DNA of 64,000 nt. It comes from Undibacterium paludis (lineage in GTDB: Bacteria > Pseudomonadota > Gammaproteobacteria > Burkholderiales > Burkholderiaceae_D). A program made the position numbers and the translations under genes. Positions 8,726 to 17,867 of the stretch are shown here, in pieces. Location: contig NZ_JAKZHX010000014.1 in assembly GCF_022568815.1 (NCBI RefSeq), positions 100,935 through 164,934 of the forward strand, given 5' to 3'. Under the pieces are notes generated by a model. That model saw nothing but the letters and a program-made list of their open reading frames with translations, ran no database searches and was not told the origin of the DNA. Each line of letters opens with the position of its first letter. Position 1 is the stretch's first letter.

Positions 8726-9568
8726 TCATGCCAGCCAGCGTTTGCGCCTGCGATAAAACTTCATGTCCTTGAAACTCTTGCGACCGGCGCCCGATACCCC
8801 AAGGTAAAATTCCTTGACGTCCTCATTGCTGGCCAGGTCCCTTGCTTCACCTTCCATCACTACCCTGCCGTTTTCCAGGATGTAGCCAAAGTCGGCATAA
8901 CGCAGGGCTATATTGGTATTCTGTTCCGCCAGCAGGAAAGACACTTTTTCCTGCGCATTGAGGCTTTTGACGATTTCAAAAATCTCTTCCACCAGTTGCG
9001 GGGCGATACCCATGGATGGTTCGTCCAGCAATATCATGGACGGCCTGGCCATCAGGGCGCGGCCTATTGCACACATCTGCTGCTCACCGCCCGAGGTATA
9101 GCCTGCCTGTGAATTGCGACGCTCGCGCAGGCGCGGGAAGTAGTGATACACCTTGTCCAGCTCGGCTTTTAATTCACTGCGCGACAGATTGCGTGTGTAG
9201 GCGCCGGTCAGCAGGTTTTCTTCTACACTCAGATGACCAAAACAGTGACGACCTTCCATCACCTGTGACAGGCCGCGCTTGACCAGTTCATTCGGCGTCA
9301 GGTGATCGACTCTTTGCCCCTTGAAACTGATGTCGCCCTTGGTGATGTCGCCACGCTCGTTTTTCAACAGGGTGGAAATCGCCTTCAGCGTCGTTGATTT
9401 GCCAGCACCATTCGCACCCAACAGGGCGACAATTTTCCCTTGCGGCACCTGAAGAGAAATCCCTTTCAGCACCAGGATGACATGGTCATAGATGACTTCG
9501 ATATTGTTGACGCTGAGATAGGCCACGTCGGTCTTTGCTGCCTCAGGCGAAATGCTGTGTATGCTCAT
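8726..9568 (-). CDS. livF: Branched-chain amino acid-type ABC transporter ATPase (LivF-like)
   Basis: 280 aa from ATG 9568; a TTG at 9583 would add five residues. Walker A is GANGAGKST, the signature motif is TSGGEQQM and Walker B is MILLDEPSMG, followed by the LAEQN switch segment characteristic of LivF. The C-terminus has an extra basic tail (KFYRRRKRWLA) beyond typical LivF. It would power import through LivH/LivM with the partner ATPase LivG encoded upstream. It is separated from livK by a 76-bp gap carrying a stable hairpin. Confidence 0.92.
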   Translation of the reverse strand: MSIHSISPEAAKTDVAYLSVNNIEVIYDHVILVLKGISLQVPQGKIVALLGANGAGKSTTLKAISTLLKNERGDITKGDISFKGQRVDHLTPNELVKRGLSQVMEGRHCFGHLSVEENLLTGAYTRNLSRSELKAELDKVYHYFPRLRERRNSQAGYTSGGEQQMCAIGRALMARPSMILLDEPSMGIAPQLVEEIFEIVKSLNAQEKVSFLLAEQNTNIALRYADFGYILENGRVVMEGEARDLASNEDVKEFYLGVSGAGRKSFKDMKFYRRRKRWLA

Positions 9569-9599
9569 GATCTTGGTTGGCAAATGGTTTATTCAGTCC

Positions 9600-9625
9600 G
9601 GTGAGGGCAAAACAGCGCCCTCACC
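9600..9625 (-). repeat. Intra-operon hairpin after livK
   Basis: Perfect inverted repeat GGTGAGGGC / GCCCTCACC with an 8-nt loop, 19 bp past the livK stop and before livF. It has no T-tract on the minus strand, so it is more likely a 3'-stability or processing hairpin than a full terminator. Such elements after binding-protein genes are known to raise binding-protein level over the membrane components. Confidence 0.6.
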
Positions 9626-9644
9626 ATCGTGCTCGTGCAGGTAT

Positions 9645-10946
9645 TTATTTCAGGCAGGCAGGCGTGATTTTTTTCTCGGCTGCATACTTGTTCGACGACT
9701 CTTCCAGCATGGCGCGTGTCAATGCCTTGTCACCGGTGACCCAGTTAGGCGTGATGGCTTTCCATTTGTCGCCTGTCCATTGCTGGACTTTGACTGCTCC
9801 GGAACCTTCATGGTCTTCGCAAGAAGTTTTCACAGGCGGGAACATGCCTGCGGCGCCAAGTGCTTTCTGACGGGCTTCGTCAACATTAAGGTTTTCGAGG
9901 CCCCAGCGTATCTGCTCTGAAGTCACGACTTTACCCTTGCCGAATTTTTCCTGTGCTTTCAGGATGGCTTCTGTCCACAGAATGGCGGCGGTGACGCCGC
10001 GCATATGGTAGACGGAACCGATACGCGACTTGTCGCCAAGATTGCCCTTGCCCGCTGCATAAACCTTGCTGCGGATTTCATCAAGTACGGGGTAGTTGCC
10101 CGGTGTATTGAACGTCATCGCGGTATAGCCTTTTGCTGCGTCACCTGCTGGAACTGCATCCTCTTCTGAACCAGCCCACCAGACGCCCAGCATTTTTTCA
10201 CGTGAATAACCATTGCGTTGCGCGGTCTTGATGGCCACTGCATTCATCACACCCCAGCCCCACAGGATCACATAATCAGGGTTGGCCTGACGGATTTGCA
10301 GCCATTGCGATTGCTGCTCGTTACCAGGGTGGGCAACCGGGATCTTGATCAGTTCAAAACCATATTGCTTGGCCTGTGCATCAAGCACCGGGATAGGTTC
10401 CTTGCCAAAGGCAGAGTCATGATAGAGATGAACGATTTTCTTGCCCTTGAGCTTATCCATGCCGCCAGACTTGTCGCCGAGATATTTGGTCATTGCCGCT
10501 GCCTGGTTCCAGTAACTGGTGATCAGCGGGAACACGTAGGGAAACACCTTGCCGTTAGCCGCATCGGAGCGACCATAACCGAGGGTTGTCAGCGGGATTT
10601 TGTCTTCACCTACGCGATCCAGGATGCCATAGGCTATACCGGTCGACAAAGGCTCGATCAGCGAGGCGCCGCCCTGGGTTTTTTTCAGACGTTCATAACA
10701 TTCCACACCGCGCGACGCATTGTATTCTGTCTCACATTCCTCCCAGGAAATCTTGACACCGTTCAAACCGCCCTTGGCATTGACCAGATTGAAGTAGTCG
10801 ATGGCACCACCGTAAAAACCGGACCCGCCAGCCGCATAAGGACCGACACGATAAGACAGAATGGGGACGAATTGATCATTGGCCTGGGCAACGCCAACGG
10901 CGCTCAGGATCGCAGAGGCCAGTAGTACGGATTTCAAGAGTTTCAT
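9645..10946 (-). CDS. livK: LivK-like periplasmic substrate-binding protein
   Basis: 433 aa with a Sec signal peptide (cleavage near VAQA-ND) followed by a type I periplasmic-binding fold: ILSYRVGPYAAGGSGFYGGA, LNGVKISWEECETEYN, LTTLGYGRSDAANG, and VHLYHDSAFGKEPIPVL. It is longer than E. coli LivJ/LivK (about 370 aa) and belongs to the group found beside acyl-CoA ligases, so amino acids are probably not the ligand; an aromatic or aliphatic carboxylate is more likely. A strong AGGAGA lies before the ATG. Confidence 0.92.
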   Translation of the reverse strand: MKLLKSVLLASAILSAVGVAQANDQFVPILSYRVGPYAAGGSGFYGGAIDYFNLVNAKGGLNGVKISWEECETEYNASRGVECYERLKKTQGGASLIEPLSTGIAYGILDRVGEDKIPLTTLGYGRSDAANGKVFPYVFPLITSYWNQAAAMTKYLGDKSGGMDKLKGKKIVHLYHDSAFGKEPIPVLDAQAKQYGFELIKIPVAHPGNEQQSQWLQIRQANPDYVILWGWGVMNAVAIKTAQRNGYSREKMLGVWWAGSEEDAVPAGDAAKGYTAMTFNTPGNYPVLDEIRSKVYAAGKGNLGDKSRIGSVYHMRGVTAAILWTEAILKAQEKFGKGKVVTSEQIRWGLENLNVDEARQKALGAAGMFPPVKTSCEDHEGSGAVKVQQWTGDKWKAITPNWVTGDKALTRAMLEESSNKYAAEKKITPACLK

Positions 10947-11074
10947 TTTGTCTCCTAGAGGTTTTGGATGGTTATTTCTGACGCTTTTTTACCAAAATGC
11001 TGATATGGCGAAGCGTCTTTATTATGAACTTTATTTTTTTGTCCCGGTATGTCTGCTTTCACTGTTACAGTCCG

Positions 11075-12133
11075 CTAGTGCGGGAAAGGCCAGAGCCGCA
11101 GTTTTTCCTTGGCGATTTGCCACAACCTGGCCAGACCATGCGGCTCAACGATCAGGAAGAAAATGATCAACGCACCGAATACCATCAACTCCAGGTTGGA
11201 TGCGACATTGGTCGGCAGGGCCAGGCCATGGGCCAGCATGTTCAGCACTATCGGCAGCAAAATGATAAAGGCTGATCCCAGGAAAGAGCCGAGTATGGAA
11301 CCGACACCACCGATGATGATCATGAACAGGATGCGGAAAGACAGATCAAGGTTGTAGGCCTCCGGCTCTACCGTACCCAGATAGGCATAGGCATACAGTG
11401 CACCGGCTATGCCGCAGTAAAAGGAAGATACGGCAAAGGCCAGCAGCTTGGTGCGCATCAGGCGAAAGCCAATGACTTCTGCCGCCACGTCCATGTCGCG
11501 CACGGCCATCCATGAACGGCCGACGTTGGAGCGCACCATGTTCTTGGCCAGCAGGGCCATCACGCAGACAACGATCAGCGTCAGCAGGTATTTCTTGACA
11601 GGGGTGTTGATGGCAATGCCAAGTATCACCATTTCTTGCGCAGTGATGACACCGGAAGAACTGTAGTTGGTGAACCACTGTATCTTGGTCAGGCACCAGA
11701 CCACAAAGAACTGCGTCGCCAGTGTCGCCGCCGCCAGATAGAACCCCCGTATGCGCAAGGATGGCAAGCCAAAAGCAATACCCACCATGGCTGCCGACAG
11801 GCCACCCAGTACAAAAGCCAGCAAGACCGGTATGCCCGGTATGCGCAAGACAAAGTTATAGGAGGCAAATGCACCGACTGCCATGAAGGCTGCAGAACCC
11901 AGCGACAATTGCCCGGCATAACCGGTCAGAATATTGAGCCCCAGCGCTGCCAGTGAAAAAATCAGAAAGGGGATGAAGATCGCTGAAAACGCATAATCTG
12001 ATGCCAGGCCCGGCACGGCAATGAATGCCGCTGCCAGGACCAGGACCATTCCTATACGGTCCTGCCGTATGGGGAAAATCTGACTGTCAGCCTGATAGCT
12101 GGTTTTAAACTGACCTGCTTCACGGTAGAACAT
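11075..12133 (-). CDS. livM: LivM-like ABC transporter permease
   Basis: 352 aa inner-membrane permease. It has a hydrophilic N-terminus of about 27 residues and then about ten hydrophobic segments. The family signature is the GLNILTGYAGQLSLGSAAFMAVGA loop. It pairs with LivH to form the translocation channel. AGGAC precedes the ATG. The 128-bp gap to livK contains a weak hairpin (GACGCTT near 10980 with AAGCGTC near 11011). Confidence 0.92.
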   Translation of the reverse strand: MFYREAGQFKTSYQADSQIFPIRQDRIGMVLVLAAAFIAVPGLASDYAFSAIFIPFLIFSLAALGLNILTGYAGQLSLGSAAFMAVGAFASYNFVLRIPGIPVLLAFVLGGLSAAMVGIAFGLPSLRIRGFYLAAATLATQFFVVWCLTKIQWFTNYSSSGVITAQEMVILGIAINTPVKKYLLTLIVVCVMALLAKNMVRSNVGRSWMAVRDMDVAAEVIGFRLMRTKLLAFAVSSFYCGIAGALYAYAYLGTVEPEAYNLDLSFRILFMIIIGGVGSILGSFLGSAFIILLPIVLNMLAHGLALPTNVASNLELMVFGALIIFFLIVEPHGLARLWQIAKEKLRLWPFPH

Positions 12134-12199
12134 ATGAGTCCTTTATATCTTGTATATCTGCAATGACCTGCTGCCTGCTTGTGCCGGACAAAACGGCAC

Positions 12200-13102
12200 T
12201 CAAATCCTGCGTATGATTTTTTCGCCAAACAAACCCTCGGGCCGGACCAGCAGGAACAGCAGGGCCAGGACATAAGGGAACCAGCCCTCTATGCCGCCAC
12301 CGACCAGTGGGCCTATATAGACTTCGGCGAGTTTTTCAGAGGCACCGATGATGAGGCCGCCGACAATTGCACCCGGGACCGAGGTGAAACCGCCAAGTAT
12401 CAGTACAGGCAAGGCTTTCAGGGCGACAAAGGTCAGCGCAAACTGCACACCGTTGCGCGCACCCCAGAGCAAACCGGCGACCAGGGCCACAAAACCGGCC
12501 ACTGCCCAGACGATGGCCCAGATCTGTTGCAGCGGGATACCGACCGCCAGCGCAGCCTGGTGATCGTCAGCAACGGCACGCAGGGCGCGGCCTATCTTGG
12601 TCTTGGAAAACAGCAGGGCCAGGCCGGTGACCAGCAGAGCGCAGATCAGTGCGGCGATCACATCGAATTGCGATACCAGGATATTGAATCTTTCCATGAA
12701 AAATTCTATAGGTACATCTTCAATTGGCAGCGTCAGTTTATGCGGCTGTGAACCCCACAGTAATTGCGCCAGGCCTTCAATGAAAAAGGTCAGTCCTATG
12801 GTCGCCATGAACAATGATATTTCAGGCTGGTTCACCAGCGGCCGCAAGACCACACGTTCTATCGCCATGCCAAGAACAACCATCACCAGCATGGTCAGCG
12901 GTATCGCCAGCCATAATGACAATTCAAATTGTTCGGTCAGGCCCACGCAGGTCAGGGCAGCAAAAAAAACCATCGCCCCCTGGGCAAAATTGAACACGCC
13001 CGAGGCCTTGTAAATCAACACAAAGCCAAGTGCGACCAGGGCATACATGACACCCGATAACAAACCGCCGATAAATACTTCAAAGAAAAAACTAATATTC
13101 AT
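12200..13102 (-). CDS. livH: LivH-like ABC transporter permease
   Basis: 300 aa inner-membrane permease with about eight hydrophobic segments and the LivH hallmarks LLSGVMYALVALGFVLIYKASGVFNFAQGAM and GGFTSVPGAIVGGLIIGASE. AGAGG precedes the ATG. It lies 66 bp upstream of livM and 168 bp downstream of livG. The upstream gap carries repeat-like sequence described separately. Confidence 0.93.
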   Translation of the reverse strand: MNISFFFEVFIGGLLSGVMYALVALGFVLIYKASGVFNFAQGAMVFFAALTCVGLTEQFELSLWLAIPLTMLVMVVLGMAIERVVLRPLVNQPEISLFMATIGLTFFIEGLAQLLWGSQPHKLTLPIEDVPIEFFMERFNILVSQFDVIAALICALLVTGLALLFSKTKIGRALRAVADDHQAALAVGIPLQQIWAIVWAVAGFVALVAGLLWGARNGVQFALTFVALKALPVLILGGFTSVPGAIVGGLIIGASEKLAEVYIGPLVGGGIEGWFPYVLALLFLLVRPEGLFGEKIIRRI

Positions 13103-13149
13103 TTCAACCTCTTAGCCGATGTTCATATTGGCGATTGATAAGGAAAATT

Positions 13150-13262
13150 TGAGGCAAGACCTCTCAACACAAAGACACAGAGGAAAAACCAGAAAAAATC
13201 TTTTGTTCTTCTCTTGCCTTTCTCATAGCCTCCATGCCTCTGTGGTTAGCGGTTTTAAGGTT
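13150..13262. repeat. Imperfect inverted repeat in the livG-livH gap
   Basis: The 168-bp gap holds CACAGAGG (13176-13183) and its complement CCTCTGTG (13237-13244), flanked by AAAAACC-type and GGTTTT-type tracts, so it can fold into an imperfect hairpin. The CACAGAG motif resembles a sequence often seen between genes in beta- and gammaproteobacteria (from memory). Its position suggests a tolerated insertion rather than a promoter. Confidence 0.4.
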
Positions 13263-13270
13263 TTTCATCT

Positions 13271-14059
13271 TCAATGTGCTACACCAAGATAGGCATTAAT
13301 CACTTCCTGATTCGCCAGCACTTCTGCCGGTGTGCCATCGCCGATTTTCTTGCCGTAATCGAGCACGACGACACGGTCAGAAATATCCATCACCACGCCC
13401 ATATCATGTTCGATCAGTACGATGGTGGTGCCGAGCTGGTCATTGACGTCAAGGATGAAGCGGCTCATGTCCTGCTTTTCTTCCACGTTCATGCCGGCCA
13501 TGGGTTCGTCGAGCAAGAGTATCTCTGGCTCGGCTGCCAGTGCGCGGCCCAGCTCCACCCGTTTTTGCAAACCGTATGACAGACGGCCTACCGGTATCTT
13601 GCGTATGTGCTGGATTTCCAGGAAGTCGATGATTTCTTCGACCTTTTCACGGTGGGCAATTTCTTCTTTTTGTGCCGGCCCCCAGTACAGGGCTTGCATC
13701 AGGAAATTGCATTTCATCTTCAGGTTGCGGCCTGTCATGATGTTGTCTAGCACACTCATGCCCTTGAACAGGGCGATGTTCTGGAAGGTGCGGGCGATGC
13801 CGCTTTTCGCTGCCGCATAAGTATTCATGTCCTTGCGATGCTGGCCGCGATAAGTGATATCGCCTTGCTGTGGGCGATAGACTCCATTGATGACATTGAG
13901 CATGGAACTTTTACCGGCGCCGTTGGGGCCGATGATGGCGCGTATCTCATGTTCCTTGACATTGAAAGAAATATTCGTCAATGCCTTGACGCCACCAAAG
14001 GATAGAGAGATGCCTTGCAGGTCCAGGATGACATCACCGATTTTTCTGTTATCTGTCAT
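13271..14059 (-). CDS. livG: Branched-chain amino acid-type ABC transporter ATPase (LivG-like)
   Basis: 262 aa. Walker A is GPNGAGKSS (from about residue 44), the signature is LSYGLQKRVELGRALA, Walker B is EILLLDEPMAGM, and the H-loop is LIEHDMGVVM. The long insert between Walker A and the signature and the VLDYGKKIGDGTPAEV C-terminus mark the LivG rather than the LivF branch. AAGGAT precedes the ATG, which lies 9 bp after the stop of the FadD-like ligase gene, so the two are translationally close in one operon. Confidence 0.93.
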   Translation of the reverse strand: MTDNRKIGDVILDLQGISLSFGGVKALTNISFNVKEHEIRAIIGPNGAGKSSMLNVINGVYRPQQGDITYRGQHRKDMNTYAAAKSGIARTFQNIALFKGMSVLDNIMTGRNLKMKCNFLMQALYWGPAQKEEIAHREKVEEIIDFLEIQHIRKIPVGRLSYGLQKRVELGRALAAEPEILLLDEPMAGMNVEEKQDMSRFILDVNDQLGTTIVLIEHDMGVVMDISDRVVVLDYGKKIGDGTPAEVLANQEVINAYLGVAH

Positions 14060-14068
14060 GGTTTATCC

Positions 14069-16021
14069 TTACGCTGCCAGCTTTTGGGCAGAAAAGGTCT
14101 TGACGTCGCTGATATGTAAATCAGCGCTGACCATGCCTTGACGACCATCTTCAAATTTCACCTGTGTTTCTATGTACTGGCTGCGCTTGCCCGAATACAG
14201 GGCTTCGATCAGCACCGCATATTTTTGTGAAATGAAGTTGCGCCTGACCTTGCGTGTGCGTGTCAGCTCATCATCATCTGGGTCCAGTTCTTTATGCAGG
14301 ATCAGGAAACGATGGATTTGTGTGCCTGCCATCATTGCCTCTGTTGCCAGGTCGGCATTGACCTTTTCCACGCAGGATAAAATCAGTTGATAAGTTTCAG
14401 CCTTGGCTGCCAGGTCGGTATAGCCTGAATAGGCGACACCACGGCGTTCCGACCAGTTGCCGACCGCTTCCATATCGATATTGATGAAGGCACAGACCAT
14501 GTCGCGCTGATTACCAAAGGCCACCGCCTCTTTGATGAAAGGGAAGAACTTGAGTTTGTTTTCTATATAGTTGGGTGCAAACATGTCGCCTTGCTGCATC
14601 TTGCCTACATCGGCGGCGCGATCGATGATTTTCAGGTGACCTTCCTGGTCAAAAATACCGGCATCGCCAGTATGGAAATAGCCTTGTTCATCGATGACTT
14701 CAGCGGTGGCGTCCGGGCGTTTGTAATAACCGGTCAGCATGGCGTCTGATTTCACCAGCACTTCGCCATTGGCTGCCAGTTTGACTTCCACGCCAGGTGC
14801 AGCAGCACCGACACTGTCGAACTTGATATTGCCATCGGGCTGGAGGCAGACATAGGCGCAGGTTTCGGTTGAACCATACAATTGCTTGAGGTTGACGCCT
14901 ATCGATCGGTAGAAACGGAACAGGTCAGGACCGATCGCCGCACCGGCGGTGTAGGCAACCCGGACTCTGGACAGGCCAAGCACATTTCTGAGCGGTCCAT
15001 AGATCAGGAAGTTGCCGAGTGCATAATGCAGTTTGTCGATGCCGCTGACCGTTTTTCCGTCGAGTATGTCAGAACCGACACGACGGGCCAGGTCCATGAA
15101 ATGGGCAAACAGCTTGCGCTTGATGTTGCCGGCGTCTTCCATGCGTATCATGACTGTGGTCAGCATGTTTTCAAACACGCGGGGCGGGGCAAAATAATAA
15201 GTGGGGCCGACTTCGCGCAAATCGGTCATCACGGTTTCACTGGATTCAGGGCAGTTCACGGTAAAACCTGCTGCGGTCGCCTGGGCGAAAGAGAACAGGT
15301 GATCACCGACCCAGGCCATGGGCAGGTAGGACAGGATATCTTCTTGCGCAGTAAGCTGGTCAAACTGCATGCCGCCGATGGCGGCGGTCATGAAAGAGCG
15401 ATGCGACTGGCAGACTCCCTTGGGTTTGCCAGTGGTGCCAGAAGTGTAGAGCATGACGGCGGTATCTTCCGGTTTGCCCAGTTCCACTTGCTGCATGAAA
15501 AAATCAGGATGGGTGATATCGTAAGCACGCCCCAGTTCCTGCAGGCTGGCGTAAGAGATCAATTCAGGCTGATGATAATGGCGCATGCCACGGTCGTCGT
15601 CGTAGGCGATGTGCTGTATGTCGGGATAGTGCTGTTTGATTTCCAGCAGTTTATCGACTTGCTCCTGATCTTCGACAATGGCAAAGGTAATTTCTGCGTT
15701 TTCCAGCACATAGGCCATGTCGGCGGCCGGTGCATCCTGGTACAGCGGGACGGGGACGCCGCCCAGGCATTGGGCGGCCGCCATGGCCCAATACAGGCGG
15801 GGCCGGTTGTCACCAATGATGGCCAGGTTCATGCCGCGCCTGAACCCCTGCGCTGCCAGGCCGCAGGCCAGGGCGCGCACTTCGGCATTGACCTGCTGCC
15901 AGTTCCAGGTTTGCCAGATGCCCAGATCCTTTTCACGGAAAGCCGGATGCGACGGCCTTGTCCTGGCGTGCTGCAACAGCAGTCGCGGGAAAGTCGAGTT
16001 TGCTGCGTTTTTATCTATCAT
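14069..16021 (-). CDS. Long-chain acyl-CoA synthetase-like AMP-dependent ligase
   Basis: 650 aa adenylate-forming ligase. The phosphate loop is YTSGTTGKPKGV, the A5-type motif is LYGSTETCA, the ribose-binding motif is GYFHTGDAGIF, and the hinge is KIIDRAADVGKMQQGDMFAPNYIE, a variant typical of large FadD-like enzymes encoded with Liv transporters. It would convert an imported carboxylate to its CoA thioester. It is first gene of the minus-strand operon, with GGTGGTGGAGA before the ATG, and is divergent from a Crp/Fnr regulator that may control it. Substrate is not deducible; no aromatic-ring degradation genes are present in the window. Confidence 0.9.
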   Translation of the reverse strand: MIDKNAANSTFPRLLLQHARTRPSHPAFREKDLGIWQTWNWQQVNAEVRALACGLAAQGFRRGMNLAIIGDNRPRLYWAMAAAQCLGGVPVPLYQDAPAADMAYVLENAEITFAIVEDQEQVDKLLEIKQHYPDIQHIAYDDDRGMRHYHQPELISYASLQELGRAYDITHPDFFMQQVELGKPEDTAVMLYTSGTTGKPKGVCQSHRSFMTAAIGGMQFDQLTAQEDILSYLPMAWVGDHLFSFAQATAAGFTVNCPESSETVMTDLREVGPTYYFAPPRVFENMLTTVMIRMEDAGNIKRKLFAHFMDLARRVGSDILDGKTVSGIDKLHYALGNFLIYGPLRNVLGLSRVRVAYTAGAAIGPDLFRFYRSIGVNLKQLYGSTETCAYVCLQPDGNIKFDSVGAAAPGVEVKLAANGEVLVKSDAMLTGYYKRPDATAEVIDEQGYFHTGDAGIFDQEGHLKIIDRAADVGKMQQGDMFAPNYIENKLKFFPFIKEAVAFGNQRDMVCAFINIDMEAVGNWSERRGVAYSGYTDLAAKAETYQLILSCVEKVNADLATEAMMAGTQIHRFLILHKELDPDDDELTRTRKVRRNFISQKYAVLIEALYSGKRSQYIETQVKFEDGRQGMVSADLHISDVKTFSAQKLAA

Positions 16022-16169
16022 GTCTCCACCACCAGCCTATCTTTACTATTGGGCTTATTACCTTGTGAGTGTCCTGTTCTCCCCTGACGACTTGCTTACA
16101 TGGTGCTTGCGAAACGTGGGGAATGATTACTCCTGGTCAGAATGTGGCGAGATTGGCTGATCTCGGGCG

Positions 16170-16187
16170 TCACTGCACCTGCAGTGA
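16170..16187. promoter_or_regulatory. Operator-like palindrome between FadD-like ligase and Crp/Fnr genes
   Basis: Perfect 8-bp inverted repeat TCACTGCA-CC-TGCAGTGA in the 278-bp divergent intergenic region. It lacks a T-tract, so it is unlikely to be a terminator. Its place between a regulator and the operon it probably controls suggests a binding site, perhaps for the adjacent Crp/Fnr protein. No other clear element was seen in this gap. Confidence 0.5.
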
Positions 16188-16299
16188 TAGCTGTCGAGGC
16201 CAAGCTCGCTTACAATGTTGACTCCGTAATTCTTTTTGTTGATGGGATAGTAGTCCCTTCATGAGCTCGTGGTTGTCATTCGACTGACAATCTCAATGA

Positions 16300-17022
16300 A
16301 TGAACCAATTTTCGGTGGTGCGTTGCACAAATATGACAAAAAAAACCGGCGACCCTAAAGAACGTTTTGCCAAGTCCATGTGGGCTGGCATGCTCTCACC
16401 GGAACATATGCAAAAGGTGGAAGACGAAGTCGTCGAGCGGCTCATTCCTGCCGGCGGTTTTGTCTGTCGCAAAGGGGATGCGGTAGAACACTGGATGGGG
16501 GTCATCGATGGCTTTCTGAAGATGAGCAGTATTTCCCCGGATGGCAAGACGGTGACTTTCAGTTGCATGCTGGCAGGCGGCTGGTTTGGCGAGGGTTCGC
16601 TGCTCAAGACGGAGGCACGCCGCTATGATGTGGTGGCGTTGCGGGATACCCGTGTCGCTTATATGCCACGGACCACCTTTACTTACTTGCTCGATAACAG
16701 TATTCCCTTCAACCGCTTTCTCCTGCATCAGTTGAATGCCAGGTTGAGTTTCTTCATTTCCCTGGTTGAATACGACCGCATGCTGGACCCCGACACCCGC
16801 GTGGCCCGTTGCCTGGCTGCCATGTTCAATCCCTATCTGAATCCGGGCAGCAGCATGCAAATCCAGATATCCCAGGAAGAAATCGGCTATATCTCCAGTG
16901 TGTCACGTCAGCGTGCCAATCAGGCTCTGCAATTGCTGGAAAAAAAGAAACTGCTCAGTGTTGATTATGGTGGTATCACCATTCTTGACCTCGATGGTCT
17001 GCGCCGCTTTCCCGAAGAGTAA
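16300..17022 (+). CDS. Crp/Fnr family transcriptional regulator
   Basis: 240 aa from ATG 16300; ATG 16333 (MTKKTGD) is also possible and neither has a good RBS. A cyclic-nucleotide-binding-type beta roll (about residues 30-145, GWFGEGSLLKTEARRYDVVAL) precedes a winged-helix domain (about 165-235, EEIGYISSVSRQRANQALQLL). The roll lacks the PRSA cAMP signature, and the recognition helix differs from Crp, so neither cAMP nor a TGTGA target is predicted. No FNR cysteine cluster is seen. It is divergent from the ligase/Liv operon, which it likely regulates. The next gene starts 2 bp after its stop. Confidence 0.88.
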   Translation: MNQFSVVRCTNMTKKTGDPKERFAKSMWAGMLSPEHMQKVEDEVVERLIPAGGFVCRKGDAVEHWMGVIDGFLKMSSISPDGKTVTFSCMLAGGWFGEGSLLKTEARRYDVVALRDTRVAYMPRTTFTYLLDNSIPFNRFLLHQLNARLSFFISLVEYDRMLDPDTRVARCLAAMFNPYLNPGSSMQIQISQEEIGYISSVSRQRANQALQLLEKKKLLSVDYGGITILDLDGLRRFPEE

Positions 17023-17024
17023 AG

Positions 17025-17867
17025 ATGAAGAACCTCAACATCATCGGCGCAGGTAAAGTTGGCAAGGTATTGGCCAGACATTTCCAGCGCCGGCAGGTAT
17101 TTTCCATACAGCAGGTCATGAATCGCAGCCTGACCAGCGCAGCGGCGGCAGTGCAGTGGATAGGGGCAGGGCAGGCGGCAGGGGCGGTCAGTGATTTGCG
17201 CTCTGCTGACGTCATCATGCTGACGGTAGGTGATGACCAGATTGCGGCCACCTGCCAGCAACTGGCGGATGCCGGTTTGCTGCATGCTGGCAGCAGCATC
17301 TTTCATTGCAGCGGCGCCAGGACTTCGGCTGAATTGCAGTCTGCAAGACAGTGTGGTGCAGCGGTGGCCAGCATACATCCTGTGCGCAGCTTTGCTGATA
17401 TTGATGCCCTGGCCGGACAGTTTGGCGGCACTATCTGCAGTGTGGAAGGTGACGAGACGGCGCTGGCTACCCTGCTGCCAGCCTTGCAGGCCATCGGTGC
17501 ACAGACAGTGACCATCAGTGCAGAGCATAAGCTGCTGTACCACGCCGGCTCTGTCTTTGCCAGTAATTACCTGGTGACCCTGATGGAAACGGCGCTGCAG
17601 GCTTATCAGGCCGCCGGCATACCAGCCGAGATGGCCGGGCAGATGGCTGAACCGCTGGCCAGGCAAACGCTGGAGAATGTGTTCAGGCTCGGTACGGCAG
17701 CAGCATTGACCGGGCCGATAGCGCGTGGCGATATGCAGACAGTCATTCGTCAGCAAAAAATCGTGGCCGACTGGGATGGTAATGCCGGTGACTTATACCA
17801 GGCGTTTACACCTTTAACTGTCGCGTTGGCGGCGCAAGCCAGACAGTTGCCTTACTCAGAAAAATAA
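17025..17867 (+). CDS. Rossmann-like/DUF2520 protein
   Basis: 280 aa. The N-terminal NAD(P)-binding fold has NIIGAGKVGKVLARHF, with the rest of the Rossmann domain to about residue 150 (HPVRSFADI), and the C-terminal DUF2520 helical domain starts near ISAEHKLLYHAGSVFASNYL. The architecture matches small oxidoreductases related to pyrroline-5-carboxylate or ketopantoate reductases, but the reaction is unknown. It starts 2 bp after the Crp/Fnr stop with AAGAG as RBS, so the two are cotranscribed. Its 3' end overlaps the convergent diguanylate cyclase gene by 16 bp. Confidence 0.85.
   Translation: MKNLNIIGAGKVGKVLARHFQRRQVFSIQQVMNRSLTSAAAAVQWIGAGQAAGAVSDLRSADVIMLTVGDDQIAATCQQLADAGLLHAGSSIFHCSGARTSAELQSARQCGAAVASIHPVRSFADIDALAGQFGGTICSVEGDETALATLLPALQAIGAQTVTISAEHKLLYHAGSVFASNYLVTLMETALQAYQAAGIPAEMAGQMAEPLARQTLENVFRLGTAAALTGPIARGDMQTVIRQQKIVADWDGNAGDLYQAFTPLTVALAAQARQLPYSEK

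Noticed and set aside
14882..16087. 401-codon open frame antisense to the FadD-like ligase
   Set aside because: Mirror of the ligase frame; no homology features and no start signal.
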